Of a DNA stretch of 64,000 bases, positions 16,713 to 25,933 are shown one piece after another. Position 1 is the stretch's first letter, and each line of letters starts with the position of its first letter. Source of the DNA: Terriglobales bacterium (GTDB lineage Bacteria > Acidobacteriota > Terriglobia > Terriglobales > Acidobacteriaceae); the NCBI GenBank assembly GCA_035567895.1, contig DATMPC010000022.1, positions 1 to 64,000 of the forward strand, read 5' to 3'. The notes below the pieces were generated by a model. That model was not told the origin of the DNA and searched no databases. It saw nothing but the letters and a program-made list of their open reading frames with translations. A program made the translations under genes and the position numbers.

Positions 16713-18389
16713 CTAGTTCACAGGTCGCGACGAATTCTTGATTTTTTCGCTGATGCGGGCGGCGAGAATGCGTCCAACTGCGTCTTGAATGACGGCTGAT
16801 GTTCGTAAAGGTGACATCAACGAGCGCATTTGCACCTGAACTAGCCTTGCGGGATTGGCGGACAGAACTTGTGCACGCAGCTTCGATCCGGTCGCAACGT
16901 CAAAGCCTTCGCTGACCAAAACACCGGCTCCTTCGACTCGCTGAATCCAGACCTCGCCTTCCTCAGTACTGAAAGCCCGAACACTTTTGGCATCACAACT
17001 CTCAGGCGGGACACACTTAACTTCCTTCACGTTAAGTGGAATCGCCTTGGCATAACGCCTCGGGAGATAATCGCCGTAGATCTTCGCAAACTGATCGGCC
17101 GCATCTTCCGTCTCCCACCGCGACAAATAGACCAACCCGATGCGCGCCGAACCTTTTAGCTTCGGGTCCTTTTTCCCGGCGGCGTAATAGACTCCACCCT
17201 TCCATGCTTCGGCCATCTTCGCGGCGGTCTCCTTGTCCGAGTATTGCTGAACGAGGATGCGAGTATCGAGTTGGCCGATAGATCCCTCGTCGTATTTCTC
17301 GTATGCGGAGCCGAGCTCGTTGCGGAGATCTGGCAATACTAGCCACCGCGCCGGAGCGGCTTTCAAGTAAGAGCCGACGTCGAGTATTTCGTGAGTATTC
17401 TGTGGCGGCCGGCGAAACGCGCCAGAAAACGCAGTGTCCTTTCCTTTTTCCAACAGAGCTGCCTCAAAGGCGAGTCCGTCCCCATAGGGGAACACGAGCG
17501 ACTCGCGGATCATGAGCGGCGCCTTTTCAAGCAGTGGGAATCCACTGTTCCCGGTCATTGACGAGCGCATCATCGTTGCCACCTGAGGAGCGTCGGCTAG
17601 TGTGTGCCCAGTGCCTCGCAGCATGAAGTCGACCAGCGTGACCATTCCCTGCCCTTCTGCAACAGCGCTGCGGGCCGTCGCAGCCTCGTCCTCATCGAAC
17701 GTGAACTCTTCCCTGTCGCTGCGCTTGGCGGCCTTCGGCGTCTCCCACGTCTTTAGATCGAAGTTCTGATCCTGGAGAGCGTGCGTGAGTTCGTGTGCAA
17801 GGACAGGCTTCTGGGAATCAGCCGAGAGCCAATCGAGCAGATACATACTCTTCGACTTCACGTCGTAATACCCGGCGACCTGCTCCTGCAGAAGTTGAAT
17901 GAGGAACGCGTGCAAGTCGAAGTTGCGTGGCAATAGTCCGAACTTCTTAAGCACAATTTCCGAGCGTTCCAGACGCTTGGCATCTTCATCATCATTCAGC
18001 CGGTCATCAACATACTTCGCGACCTGCTCGCGACTTGCCAACTCGCCCTTGACCTTTTGCTTGATGGCGTAGCCGGTATCCTTGCTTAGCCACGTCAACG
18101 TCTCATCTATGGAGGCGAAGAGCTCTCGCGCTTCCTCAGGAGTAATCTTTCTCTCTGCGGGCGGGGAGGCTGGTTGTACCTGAATTCCGATATCGCCTTT
18201 TCCTTGTTGTCGGCTGGACGGAGAGGCCGTAGCCGGTTTCTTGTCCGGCGTATCGGTATGCTGGGCGATCAAGACTGCTTGTACTTGTTGGGCGGCAGCG
18301 TAATTAACGCCGACAAGAAACGGGCTGCAAAGCAACAGCAGCGGTGCACGACTCGCAGAAAGGCAAGAGCGAAGATAGGCGCCCTTCAT
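16713..18389 (-). CDS. Exported zincin-like protein with HELTH motif
   Basis: A 558-residue protein of unknown function. From the ATG at 18389 the N-terminus is a plausible signal peptide (MKGAYLRSCLSASRAPLLLL, continuing to an Ala-rich AAAQQ cleavage region). A mature-region motif, KPVLAHELTHALQDQNFDL, is the HExxH zinc-binding helix of gluzincin-type metallopeptidases with conserved flanking residues, so peptidase activity is likely but unproven; the third ligand cannot be assigned by eye. The domain follows an acidic helical stretch. Two more upstream Met codons (18446, 18422) are in frame but weaken the signal peptide. It is divergent from the TPR gene, 100 bases away. Confidence 0.8.
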   Translation of the reverse strand: MKGAYLRSCLSASRAPLLLLCSPFLVGVNYAAAQQVQAVLIAQHTDTPDKKPATASPSSRQQGKGDIGIQVQPASPPAERKITPEEARELFASIDETLTWLSKDTGYAIKQKVKGELASREQVAKYVDDRLNDDEDAKRLERSEIVLKKFGLLPRNFDLHAFLIQLLQEQVAGYYDVKSKSMYLLDWLSADSQKPVLAHELTHALQDQNFDLKTWETPKAAKRSDREEFTFDEDEAATARSAVAEGQGMVTLVDFMLRGTGHTLADAPQVATMMRSSMTGNSGFPLLEKAPLMIRESLVFPYGDGLAFEAALLEKGKDTAFSGAFRRPPQNTHEILDVGSYLKAAPARWLVLPDLRNELGSAYEKYDEGSIGQLDTRILVQQYSDKETAAKMAEAWKGGVYYAAGKKDPKLKGSARIGLVYLSRWETEDAADQFAKIYGDYLPRRYAKAIPLNVKEVKCVPPESCDAKSVRAFSTEEGEVWIQRVEGAGVLVSEGFDVATGSKLRAQVLSANPARLVQVQMRSLMSPLRTSAVIQDAVGRILAARISEKIKNSSRPVN

Positions 18390-18489
18390 CCGGGCTCGAT
18401 TCAATCCGGTTACGACGAACATGAGGTTAGTTGGATAATATGGCAAAGAGCGCCCGCGTCGCCAGCGAAGCGGCCTGAGTTGTGTCGGT

Positions 18490-18978
18490 ATGGCGGATAG
18501 CAGCGAACTTCGGCAACGAGCCGGCGAGTACTTCCGCCGAGCTTATGAGCACCAGCAAAAAGGAGAGTATGAGGAGGCCATTGAGCTTTACTCCAACTCG
18601 ATTGAGGCCTTCCCTACCGCCGAGGCCTACACGTTTCGGGGATGGGCGCACTCATTCCAATCCAACTATCGGCAGGCGATAGCGGATTGCCGGCAAGCGA
18701 TCAAGATCGACCCTGACTTCGGCAACCCGTATAACGACATCGGCGCATATCTGATCGAGCAAGGCCAATGGGATGCGGCCATTCCCTGGTTCCAAAAAGC
18801 TCTTGCTGCGGCTCGTTACGAATCCTACTGCTTTCCTCATTTCAATCTTGGCCGTGTTTACGAGCAGAAGCGCGAGTGGGGTAAAGCTCGAGAGCACTAT
18901 CTCCGCGCTCTGCAGTTGAACGGGCAGTACGTTCTGGCATACCGCGCCCTGAGAAGACTCCAGGCGATGTGGAATTAG
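18490..18978 (+). CDS. Small TPR-repeat protein
   Basis: A 162-residue protein made of about three to four tetratricopeptide repeats (for example AYEHQQKGEYEEAIELYSNS, then GNPYNDIGAYLIEQGQWDAA and NLGRVYEQKREWGKAREHY). There is no signal peptide or membrane segment, so it is probably a cytosolic protein-protein adaptor. Partner unknown. Its last codons overlap the end of the converging isopropylmalate-dehydrogenase-type gene by four bases. Confidence 0.88.
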   Translation: MADSSELRQRAGEYFRRAYEHQQKGEYEEAIELYSNSIEAFPTAEAYTFRGWAHSFQSNYRQAIADCRQAIKIDPDFGNPYNDIGAYLIEQGQWDAAIPWFQKALAAARYESYCFPHFNLGRVYEQKREWGKAREHYLRALQLNGQYVLAYRALRRLQAMWN

Positions 18979-20042
18979 CCGGCTACTTTTTCGGCGATCC
19001 AGTCTCCACACTCGCGTGTTCCGAGTGTTCCGCCGACATCCTTGGTAGTTTTCTTCTGGCGCACGGCCGCGAGCACGGCATCATTAATTTTCCTGGCTTC
19101 AGGCGCAAATCCCAGATGATCGAGCATCATCGCTGCCGTTAGAATCGCGCCCATCGGATTCGCGATGTTCTTCCCGGCGAAAGGTGGTGCAGACCCATGC
19201 ACGGGCTCAAACATCGATGTCTTACCGGGATGAATGTTCCCGCTGGCCGCCATGCCAAGGCCTCCCTGCAGCGCCGCCGCAAGATCTGTGATGATGTCGC
19301 CAAACATGTTGTTGGTTACGATGACATCGAATTGGCTGGGATCCCGAACCATGTGCATGCAGAGCGCATCCACGTACATGTGAGACGACTGTATATCGCG
19401 GTATTCCGCGGAGACTTCCTTGAACACTCGTTGCCAGAGGCCATGCCCGTAAGTCATCACATTTGACTTGTCCGCCATCAGAACTTTCTTGCGGCCGTTT
19501 CTGCGCGCGTAGTCGAAGGCATAGCGAATCACACGTTCCACACCCTTGCGCGTATTCACGTCTTCCTGGACTGCAACTTCATCTGGAGTTCCCTGCTTAA
19601 AGACCCCGCCAACATCTACGTAAGGACCTTCGGTGTTCTCGCGCACGACCACGAAATCGATCTGTGCTGCGGATGCGTTCTTTAGCGGGCAGAGGGAATC
19701 GTCCAGGCACTTAACGGGCCGAACGTTCGCGTACAGGTCCATTTTGAAACGCATGCCCAGAAGGATGTCCTTGGCGTGAATGTTGGAAGGCACGCGCGGA
19801 TCTCCCAATGCGCCAACGAAGATCGCGTCGAAGTCGCGGGATAGCATGGCAAAGCCATCCGCGGGAATCGTTGTCCCGTCTCTTAGGTAGCGATCGGCAG
19901 ACCAGTCGAACTCGACAAATTCAATCCTGGCTTTGCTCGCCTTAACCACACTCACGGCCTGCGCAATGACTTCCTTGCCGATGCCGTCACCAGGAACCAC
20001 GGCGATGCGCTTGGTTGGTGTTTGGTTCACGATAGAAAACAT
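18975..20042 (-). CDS. Isocitrate/isopropylmalate dehydrogenase family enzyme
   Basis: A 355-residue beta-decarboxylating dehydrogenase using NAD(P). It shows [14 protein letters not shown] at the start, the substrate-binding [13 protein letters not shown] loop, the Lys region [15 protein letters not shown] and the metal-binding signature [26 protein letters not shown]. The sequence fits a LeuB-like 3-isopropylmalate dehydrogenase or the related tartrate/homoisocitrate branch; the ENTEG form of the loop differs from classical LeuB (RELTGG), so the exact substrate is uncertain. It is divergent from ygfZ with a gap of only 29 bases, so both promoters must be very compact or overlap the genes. 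Confidence 0.88.
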   Translation of the reverse strand: MFSIVNQTPTKRIAVVPGDGIGKEVIAQAVSVVKASKARIEFVEFDWSADRYLRDGTTIPADGFAMLSRDFDAIFVGALGDPRVPSNIHAKDILLGMRFKMDLYANVRPVKCLDDSLCPLKNASAAQIDFVVVRENTEGPYVDVGGVFKQGTPDEVAVQEDVNTRKGVERVIRYAFDYARRNGRKKVLMADKSNVMTYGHGLWQRVFKEVSAEYRDIQSSHMYVDALCMHMVRDPSQFDVIVTNNMFGDIITDLAAALQGGLGMAASGNIHPGKTSMFEPVHGSAPPFAGKNIANPMGAILTAAMMLDHLGFAPEARKINDAVLAAVRQKKTTKDVGGTLGTRECGDWIAEKVAG

Positions 20043-20071
20043 AGCAGACCGCTATAATCAAGAGTTCGGCC

Positions 20072-21133
20072 ATGTACAAGACTCCTCTCTATGAAGCGTT
20101 CCTTGCTGCCGGCGCGCGGATGGGCGAATACAGCGGCGTCGAGACCGCTGCAGCCTTCAAGGATGTTGCCGGCGAATTTCGTGAGCTGAACTCTGGCTGC
20201 GCTCTATACGACTTAGGATGGCGGTCTAAGGTCTCCATTACCGGCGAGGAGCGTGCGCGCTGGTTGAACGGGATGGTCACAAACAACGTCAAAGACCTGC
20301 CGCTCAATCGAGGGAACTACAGTTTCGTTTTGAATCCTCAGGGACGAATCCTCGGCGACCTGTACACCTATAATCGCGGCGATTCCCTGCTGATCGATAC
20401 CGAACGCTCTCAGCTTGAGGGCTTGCTGAAGTTATTCGAGCACTACATCATCATGGATGATGTTGAGGTAGGCGATAAGAGCGACTCGCTGACTGCGATC
20501 GGAATCCAGGGGCCAACTACGGCCGAAGTCCTAAAACGAGCCGGAATTGATGACCTGGGACTCGAGCCGATGCAGGTTGCAGATCTCAGATTCGGCGGCG
20601 TTGGGCTGTCGCTTACGCGCATAGCAAGTCCGGAATTTCTCACCTATGAAATTTGGGCTTCGCCCGCGACCGTGCCACAGACATGGAACCTACTTCTCCG
20701 AGCCGGCGCCACCCCAGTCGGTACTGAGGCATTGGAGAAATTCCGTGTCATGATCGGATTTCCCAAGTACGGGACGGACATCCGCGAGCGCGATCTGCCG
20801 CAGGAAACCGATCAGGAGCACGCCCTCAATTTCACCAAAGGGTGTTACGTGGGACAGGAGATCGTCGAACGCATCCGCTCACGGGGGAATGTGCATCGCA
20901 AATTCCAGGGGTTTGTGCTCGAAGGTGAATTACCCGGACAAGGCACTAAGCTCCAGGCTGATGGGAAGGAAGTGGGCGAGCTGACGAGCATTAGTCGCAT
21001 ACCGACGAACAGTGGCGACCAGTCGGTGGCCCTGGGATATATCCGGCGCGAGGCGCTGGAACGCGGGGCAAAGATTACTTACCCGGGAGGAGAGGCTAGA
21101 CCTTCCGAAGTTCCATTTTCAATAGCCTCTTAG
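20072..21133 (+). CDS. ygfZ: YgfZ/GcvT-like folate-binding protein, Fe-S cluster maintenance
   Basis: A 353-residue protein related to the glycine-cleavage T-protein. The hallmark YgfZ motif is KGCYVGQEIVERI near residue 255, with the conserved Cys. YgfZ (IBA57-like) proteins act with tetrahydrofolate to support particular 4Fe-4S enzymes. The N-terminal GcvT domain has GEERARWLNGMVTNNVKDL and the LNPQGRILGDLY motif. It heads a compact run (DUF1844 protein, MBL hydrolase, ribF), eight bases before the next gene. It is shorter on catalytic residues than true aminomethyltransferase and has no glycine-cleavage neighbours, hence the YgfZ call. Confidence 0.9.
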   Translation: MYKTPLYEAFLAAGARMGEYSGVETAAAFKDVAGEFRELNSGCALYDLGWRSKVSITGEERARWLNGMVTNNVKDLPLNRGNYSFVLNPQGRILGDLYTYNRGDSLLIDTERSQLEGLLKLFEHYIIMDDVEVGDKSDSLTAIGIQGPTTAEVLKRAGIDDLGLEPMQVADLRFGGVGLSLTRIASPEFLTYEIWASPATVPQTWNLLLRAGATPVGTEALEKFRVMIGFPKYGTDIRERDLPQETDQEHALNFTKGCYVGQEIVERIRSRGNVHRKFQGFVLEGELPGQGTKLQADGKEVGELTSISRIPTNSGDQSVALGYIRREALERGAKITYPGGEARPSEVPFSIAS

Positions 21134-21140
21134 GAACGTT

Positions 21141-21683
21141 ATGGCAGAAAAGAAACCGGATTTTGTAGTTAGTGATCGCCGCAAGTTTACGGATGAGGGC
21201 GAACTTCGTACTGATGTTCGCGAAGAGGCCAACGCCCCACCACCCTCGTCGGTGCAGACAGGAACCATCGAGAGCGATCATCCGCCTGAGCCACCTTCGC
21301 GCGCAGAGCAAGAAGCGCAGCACAAGGAGTATCGCGCCTCAGGCAAAAAGCTCGACGATATGCTCGCGGCCGGCGGTCACGGCAAAGCAGAAGATTTTGA
21401 GATGACTTTCGAGCGCCTCGTACAGTCGCTGTACGTGAGTGCACTCTTCCAACTCGGCGTGATGCACCCCGAAGGCGAGGCCCCGCGGCCGGATGTTGTA
21501 GCCGCCCGGCAGACGATCGACACGCTCGGAGTATTAAAGGAGAAGACGAAGGGCAATCTCACCCCTGCGGAGGAGAATGTCCTGCAGAACGTCCTCTTCG
21601 AGCTGCGCATGGCGTTCCTGGAGATCACTAACGCAATTACGCGCGCTCCGGGTCCTGCAGCGAACAAACCCGTAGCGAAATGA
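21141..21683 (+). CDS. DUF1844 domain protein
   Basis: A 180-residue soluble protein. The first 85 residues are charged and probably disordered (many Glu, Pro, Ser). The C-terminal part has the DUF1844 core: MTFERLVQSLYVSALFQLG, then IDTLGVLKEKTKGNLTPAEE and LRMAFLEI. The domain's function is unknown; it is widespread in Acidobacteria and Deltaproteobacteria, often near lipoate or cofactor genes. Its stop overlaps the start of the MBL gene by four bases (ATGA). Confidence 0.88.
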   Translation: MAEKKPDFVVSDRRKFTDEGELRTDVREEANAPPPSSVQTGTIESDHPPEPPSRAEQEAQHKEYRASGKKLDDMLAAGGHGKAEDFEMTFERLVQSLYVSALFQLGVMHPEGEAPRPDVVAARQTIDTLGVLKEKTKGNLTPAEENVLQNVLFELRMAFLEITNAITRAPGPAANKPVAK

Positions 21684-22450
21684 AGGCGACGATTACCGTT
21701 TTGGGTAGCGGGACTTCGATGGGCGTACCCACCATCGGTTGCGACTGCCAGGTTTGCACTTCACACGATGCGCACGACCGGCGCACTCGACCCTCGATCC
21801 TGATTGGATATGACGGGCACTCCGTGCTTATCGATTCGACGCCAGATTTCCGCGAGCAGGCCCTGCGAGAAAAGATCAGGCGAATCGACGCCGTTCTCTA
21901 CACTCATGGTCATGCGGACCATATCCTTGGCCTCGACGATCTTCGTCCGCTCACGTTCAAACGCGAGCAGAAGCTCCCGCTCTACGCCGATGAGCAGACC
22001 GCGAAAATCATCGAACGCATGTTTGCCTACGTCTTCGATCCGGAATCGACCTACTCCACACGCCCTCAAGTAACACTGCACCGGCTGAATGGAACCCTGG
22101 AACTTTTCGGCGCCAAGTTTCAGCCGCTGAAGGTGCTGCACGGGGATACTGACATCACAGCATTCCGCTTTGGAAGCGCCGCATATCTCACAGACTTCAG
22201 TTCCATTCCGGAATCGACCATGGAAGTCCTACATGGGCTGGACATCCTATTTCTTGATGCCCTGCGGCGCCGGCCGCATCCGACACATTCTTCGCTCGAC
22301 GAATCACTTAAGATTGTGGAGAAACTCAAGCCGCGTCGATCTTTCTTTGTGCACATGTCCCACGATCTCGCTCACGAGGAAACCAATCGCATTCTGCCAT
22401 CGAACGTACGCCTCGCGTATGACGGTCTAAAGCTGGAGTTCGAGATCTGA
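21680..22450 (+). CDS. Metallo-beta-lactamase-fold hydrolase, PhnP-like
   Basis: A 256-residue MBL-fold hydrolase. It begins with TVLGSGTSMGVPTIGCDCQVC (the Cys-containing loop of the PhnP-type branch), and has the metal motif LYTHGHADHILGLDDLRPL, later GDTDI and FVHMSHDLAHEE. PhnP itself opens cyclic phosphoribose during phosphonate use, but no phn genes are present, so the phosphodiesterase substrate is open. The gene overlaps both neighbours (ATGA upstream, TGATG downstream with ribF), consistent with one transcript. Confidence 0.88.
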   Translation: MKATITVLGSGTSMGVPTIGCDCQVCTSHDAHDRRTRPSILIGYDGHSVLIDSTPDFREQALREKIRRIDAVLYTHGHADHILGLDDLRPLTFKREQKLPLYADEQTAKIIERMFAYVFDPESTYSTRPQVTLHRLNGTLELFGAKFQPLKVLHGDTDITAFRFGSAAYLTDFSSIPESTMEVLHGLDILFLDALRRRPHPTHSSLDESLKIVEKLKPRRSFFVHMSHDLAHEETNRILPSNVRLAYDGLKLEFEI

Positions 22451-23394
22451 TGCACGTCTTCCGCAGCCTCGACGAACTTCCTGCCGACTGGAACACGACC
22501 GTCATCAGCATCGGAAACTTCGACGGCGTGCACCGCGCGCACCAGCATGTGTTGGCTACAGTTGCAGAACAAGCACGAGAGCTCGGTGCCCATTCTCTGG
22601 CAGTCACATTCGATCCCCATCCTCTGCGTGTGCTTCGGCCGGAGAGTGCTCCTGCACTGATATCTCCTTTGCCGCAGAAGATCGCGAGACTAGCAGAAAC
22701 CGGAATCGAGGCTACGCTCGCTTTGCCCTTCACTCAACAGTTATCTGTGCTCTCGCCGCGGGAATTCGCGGAGAAGATTATCGTCGAACGTCTTCACGCA
22801 AAAGAAGTACATGAAGGAGCAAGTTTCCATTTTGGGCATCGTGCTGAGGGCGACTGCGCGACATTGAAGGAGCTTGGACAGGAATTTGGATTTGGAGTAA
22901 CAACCTATCCGGAAATGCGCTGGCGTTACGAGACAGTCTCAAGCAGCCGCATACGTGAACTGCTCGCTGCGGGCAATGTCACGCGCGCTCGACATCTCCT
23001 CGACCGCCCGTTCTCGATAGTCGGCACGCCAGCAAAAGGACGCGGCTACGGGACACGCTATACCGTACCCACCATCAACCTGGAACCTTATCCGGAGTTG
23101 GTACCCAAGAACGGCGTTTACATTACTTGCACGCGAGTCTCGGGTGAGCACTTCGAATCAGTAACGAATGTTGGAACCCGCCCAACCTTTGATGGCCAAT
23201 CGTTCGCAATTGAAACTCACCTTCTGAACTTCCATCCGATCTCGCTTGAGGAGCAAACTGAAGTTGAGGTCGCATTCCTGAAATGGTTGCGACCGGAAAT
23301 CAAGTGGCCGAACCCAGAAGCTCTAAAGCAGCAGATAGGCAAGGATATCGCTCGTGCGAAGCGCTTTTTTCGGCACTGTCGAATTCCAACCTGA
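22450..23394 (+). CDS. ribF: Bifunctional riboflavin kinase / FAD synthetase
   Basis: A 314-residue enzyme converting riboflavin to FMN and then to FAD. The N-terminal adenylyltransferase domain has VISIGNFDGVHRAHQHVL and SSSRIRELLAAGNV. The C-terminal flavokinase domain has GYGTRYTVPTINLEPYPELV and KNGVYITCTRV, then VTNVGTRPTF. Length and domain order are normal. The ATG overlaps the preceding stop by one base. The co-transcribed DprE1-type flavoenzyme elsewhere in the window is one likely consumer of FAD, but that is incidental. Confidence 0.96.
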   Translation: MHVFRSLDELPADWNTTVISIGNFDGVHRAHQHVLATVAEQARELGAHSLAVTFDPHPLRVLRPESAPALISPLPQKIARLAETGIEATLALPFTQQLSVLSPREFAEKIIVERLHAKEVHEGASFHFGHRAEGDCATLKELGQEFGFGVTTYPEMRWRYETVSSSRIRELLAAGNVTRARHLLDRPFSIVGTPAKGRGYGTRYTVPTINLEPYPELVPKNGVYITCTRVSGEHFESVTNVGTRPTFDGQSFAIETHLLNFHPISLEEQTEVEVAFLKWLRPEIKWPNPEALKQQIGKDIARAKRFFRHCRIPT

Positions 23395-23434
23395 GGCCTC
23401 TTTGGCAAAATCGTCGTAGTCGGAGGATCGAACT

Positions 23435-23890
23435 ATGGTTTCAGGCGTTCACGCGATCATCTACAGCAAGCAGGCAGAACGTTTGCGCGAGTTCTTTCGC
23501 GACGTGTTGAAGTACCCATCAGTCGATGCAGGCGGTGGATGGTCGATCTTCGCCTTACCGCCCGCGGAATTGGCTGTGCATCCTGCTGAGGACAGCTATC
23601 ACGAGCTTTACCTCATGTGCGATGACGTGCACGCCGTGACCAAGAAATTGCAGAGCAAGGGAGTTGAGCTTGCGATGCCCATTTCGGACCGGGGCTGGGG
23701 ACTTGTGACCCGATTAACGTTACCGAGCGGAGATCAGATCGGGCTCTATCAGCCGAAACATCCCACGGCACTGGATTTGAAAGGCCCAAGCCAGCGAAGA
23801 TCAGCATCACCAAAAGCCACGAGGCGGCGACCCGCGAGCGGGACTAAGAATCGGCAGACAAAGAACCGGAAATCAAAGACTCGTCGCTAA
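23435..23890 (+). CDS. VOC-fold (glyoxalase/bleomycin-resistance-like) protein
   Basis: A 151-residue vicinal-oxygen-chelate protein: VSGVHAIIYSKQAERLREFF at the start, central ELYLMCDDVHAVTKKLQSKGVEL, and RLTLPSGDQIGLYQPKHP at the end of the domain. One domain of about 110 residues, then a basic Arg/Lys-rich tail. VOC members include glyoxalases, dioxygenases and drug-binding proteins; none can be picked. It follows ribF by 40 bases and ends ten bases before the converging cytochrome gene. Confidence 0.85.
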   Translation: MVSGVHAIIYSKQAERLREFFRDVLKYPSVDAGGGWSIFALPPAELAVHPAEDSYHELYLMCDDVHAVTKKLQSKGVELAMPISDRGWGLVTRLTLPSGDQIGLYQPKHPTALDLKGPSQRRSASPKATRRRPASGTKNRQTKNRKSKTRR

Positions 23891-23899
23891 TCCGAAGAG

Positions 23900-24280
23900 T
23901 TACAAAGATTTAAGAAAGCTCACCAATTGCCAGCGCTGCGGCTCAGGCAAACGGCTCCACGAAGGCATCCCGTTCTTCAGACTTCCGTTCTTCAGAAGCC
24001 ATTCCAACTCGCCTGGGGTAGCGTTCTTCACCCGCTCGGTATGGAGATCCGGATGCGTCGCGAGCCCCTCGGCCTGCTTCCCATGGCAGCTTGCGCAATT
24101 TCTCTGAAATAATTTCGCACCCGCGGCTACCGCGCTCGACTCATTGGCCATAGGATTCGAGCGTTGTCTTGCAGTCGCCGGCACCTTTGTTTGCCAGCGA
24201 CCGTCGCCAACTTCGATTGAAATTGCCAGCGCCGGCAGCGCGACGCAGAGACTGAGTGCGGCCACTCTCCACGCCCGCAT
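23900..24280 (-). CDS. Small periplasmic c-type cytochrome
   Basis: A 126-residue monoheme cytochrome c. Start at the ATG 24280 gives a signal peptide (MRAWRVAALSLCVALPALA), followed later by the heme motif RNCASCHGKQAEG and a C-terminal axial Met region (LKNGMPSW). It would be exported and matured in the periplasm as an electron carrier. Start is fixed by the one-base overlap (TGATG) with the upstream beta-barrel gene, so the two are coupled. The pair sits behind a Fur-like box, hinting at metal-dependent redox or iron handling. Confidence 0.9.
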   Translation of the reverse strand: MRAWRVAALSLCVALPALAISIEVGDGRWQTKVPATARQRSNPMANESSAVAAGAKLFQRNCASCHGKQAEGLATHPDLHTERVKNATPGELEWLLKNGSLKNGMPSWSRLPEPQRWQLVSFLKSL

Positions 24281-25143
24281 CAGTGCCCCCTCAGCCGTGA
24301 GACGATTTGATCGATTTCGCAAGAGACGCCAAAGCGAAAAAGGAAACGTTCACTGTTATCGTTTAGACCGAAACCGGGCGAGAACTTGAAAGTCGTGCTT
24401 CCTGGAATTCGCCATTCCACAACTGGAGCCAGATAGTGAGAAGTGTCGTGCAGCCCGAAGCTGTAACGGTCGCCTAAGCCGCCATACATCTCCGCTCCCG
24501 CAGAAAAATTTTCGCGGCAGAAAACGCATTGTTTCGCACTGGCAAGCAGCGCCAGAGGACGACTCACGCCTAGCGCATAACCAAACTCCCAGGGCTCGCC
24601 CGCCAGGTTCTTCTCGGCGATCATGTTCTCAGAGAAATTCCAACCCTTGACGTTGCTGGACAGAATCAGCTTTAGCTCCGCTTCCCTTTTCTTCTCGTGC
24701 CGGTCATTGCGTTCGCTGAACTCCTCACGCGTGTCATGACCGACGACCTCGAGCAACGACTTGTCGGCGCCATTAATGTTTTCGAATTCGACGTAAAGCA
24801 CTGGGTTGATCCAATGCTCGCGAAGCAGAGGTCGAAAGCGGTTTTCCCAGCGGAATCCAGTAAATACGGAACTCTCGTTCGCCGTGTACTGAGAATCGAG
24901 GTAGACTTCGGACGTCCACCATGTCTTCACGCCGTATTCGAATTCCCAGGCATTGGCGAGAAAAGCGTTGCCGTCTTTCGGAGATGCAGTTACCGATTTC
25001 ACTCCTACTTCCAAGTTGCCTGGCTCTTCCATCTGATGGGAATAGGTAATGAAGTATCCCTCCTGCGCGAAAGCGCATGAGGTGAACAGGAATGGAACGG
25101 CAAAGATTGCAGTACGAACAAGTCTGCTGAGCGGTGTAATCAC
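24280..25143 (-). CDS. Exported beta-barrel-type protein of unknown function
   Basis: A 287-residue protein with a signal peptide (MITPLSRLVRTAIFAVPFLF, Ala-rich cleavage region SCAFA). The mature part alternates short aromatic-rich amphipathic strands (for example FITYSHQ, NAWEFEYGVKTWWTSEVYLD) and ends in a typical C-terminal strand region, as in small outer-membrane barrels. It contains a CVFC pair (AKQCVFCRENF) that could bind metal or form a disulfide. It overlaps the downstream cytochrome gene (TGATG) and has a Fur-like operator just upstream. No family name can be given. Confidence 0.75.
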   Translation of the reverse strand: MITPLSRLVRTAIFAVPFLFTSCAFAQEGYFITYSHQMEEPGNLEVGVKSVTASPKDGNAFLANAWEFEYGVKTWWTSEVYLDSQYTANESSVFTGFRWENRFRPLLREHWINPVLYVEFENINGADKSLLEVVGHDTREEFSERNDRHEKKREAELKLILSSNVKGWNFSENMIAEKNLAGEPWEFGYALGVSRPLALLASAKQCVFCRENFSAGAEMYGGLGDRYSFGLHDTSHYLAPVVEWRIPGSTTFKFSPGFGLNDNSERFLFRFGVSCEIDQIVSRLRGH

Positions 25144-25158
25144 AGATGAGGCTTTCTA

Positions 25159-25189
25159 ATTGAAAATGAAATTGAAATTCATTTTCAAT
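25159..25189. promoter_or_regulatory. Fur-like operator upstream of the beta-barrel/cytochrome pair
   Basis: Two perfect 12-bp inverted arms, ATTGAAAATGAA (25159-25170) and TTCATTTTCAAT (25178-25189), separated by 7 bases. The arms contain the GAAAATGA / TCATTTTC half-sites of Fur operators. It lies 16 bases upstream of the beta-barrel start codon, where it would cover the promoter. Iron-dependent repression is inferred. Confidence 0.65.
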
Positions 25190-25345
25190 ATCAAGACTCT
25201 AAATTGCAGCTGAAGGTTCGTCAAACACCAATAGGTGAACGGCGCTCAAGAGACTCTCAGCGGATTCTTACGAGTGGCGAGTGGAGAAATTCGGTTGGGC
25301 AAGATCCGGCAGAACCTCACGCCTCTTTGTGGCTACTTGGTCGTT

Positions 25346-25933
25346 CTAGCGATCGCGCGCACCGTAGATCGCAGGATTTAGCTCAGGATCGTTGTACATC
25401 TTGAGCTGGCGATAGAGCTTGAAGTGACGCCTCCCTGCTTGAATATCTTTCCAAAGCGCAGTCAAACATCCCGCAAGATCCTCTCGCTGCCTGACGAGCA
25501 CATCAAGACGTTCTCGATTGCGCTCAATGTGTGCCGATTGCACGTCCTCACGCTCGATCTGTTCTTGTGTGTGGAAAATTTTTAGCGACAGGATCGACAG
25601 CCTGTCGATGATCATGCCCGGCGTCTCGGAGTGAAGTTCTCCGCCGGACTTAACTCCCGCTGCGTTCAGCTTCCGCAGCAGTTCCCTGTCAATCGACTCA
25701 ACTAGATCGTTGCGCACCTGATTCAAGGCATCGATGGCCCGTTTAGTCTGAGCAATCTGATCGGGAGACGCATTCGGATCGCGAGCTCGATCTTCTTCAT
25801 GCCACAAAGCAAAGTTCTGGCGGTGCTGTTCGATTACCAGCGCTTCCAGTCCGCTGCCCGCTCCAGCATTTGGATCTCTATGCCACAGCGTGGTGAACTC
25901 GTCGTGCTTTTTCAGGATTGGAGGTAATTCCAT
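25346..25933 (-). CDS. DUF4254 family protein
   Basis: A 195-residue soluble, largely helical protein. The family core is recognisable in NFALWHEEDRARDPNA, then KRAIDALNQVRNDLVESIDRELL. The C-terminal two thirds contain long charged helices suggesting coiled coil. DUF4254 proteins occur in Bacteroidetes and Acidobacteria, often near envelope-glycan genes, with no established activity. It is monocistronic here, between the Fur-box spacer and a small zinc-ribbon gene on the other strand. Confidence 0.85.
   Translation of the reverse strand: MELPPILKKHDEFTTLWHRDPNAGAGSGLEALVIEQHRQNFALWHEEDRARDPNASPDQIAQTKRAIDALNQVRNDLVESIDRELLRKLNAAGVKSGGELHSETPGMIIDRLSILSLKIFHTQEQIEREDVQSAHIERNRERLDVLVRQREDLAGCLTALWKDIQAGRRHFKLYRQLKMYNDPELNPAIYGARDR

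Noticed and set aside
25204-25404. Plus-strand 66-codon frame after the Fur-like box
   Set aside because: No ribosome site, overlaps the end of the DUF4254 gene, no recognisable sequence.
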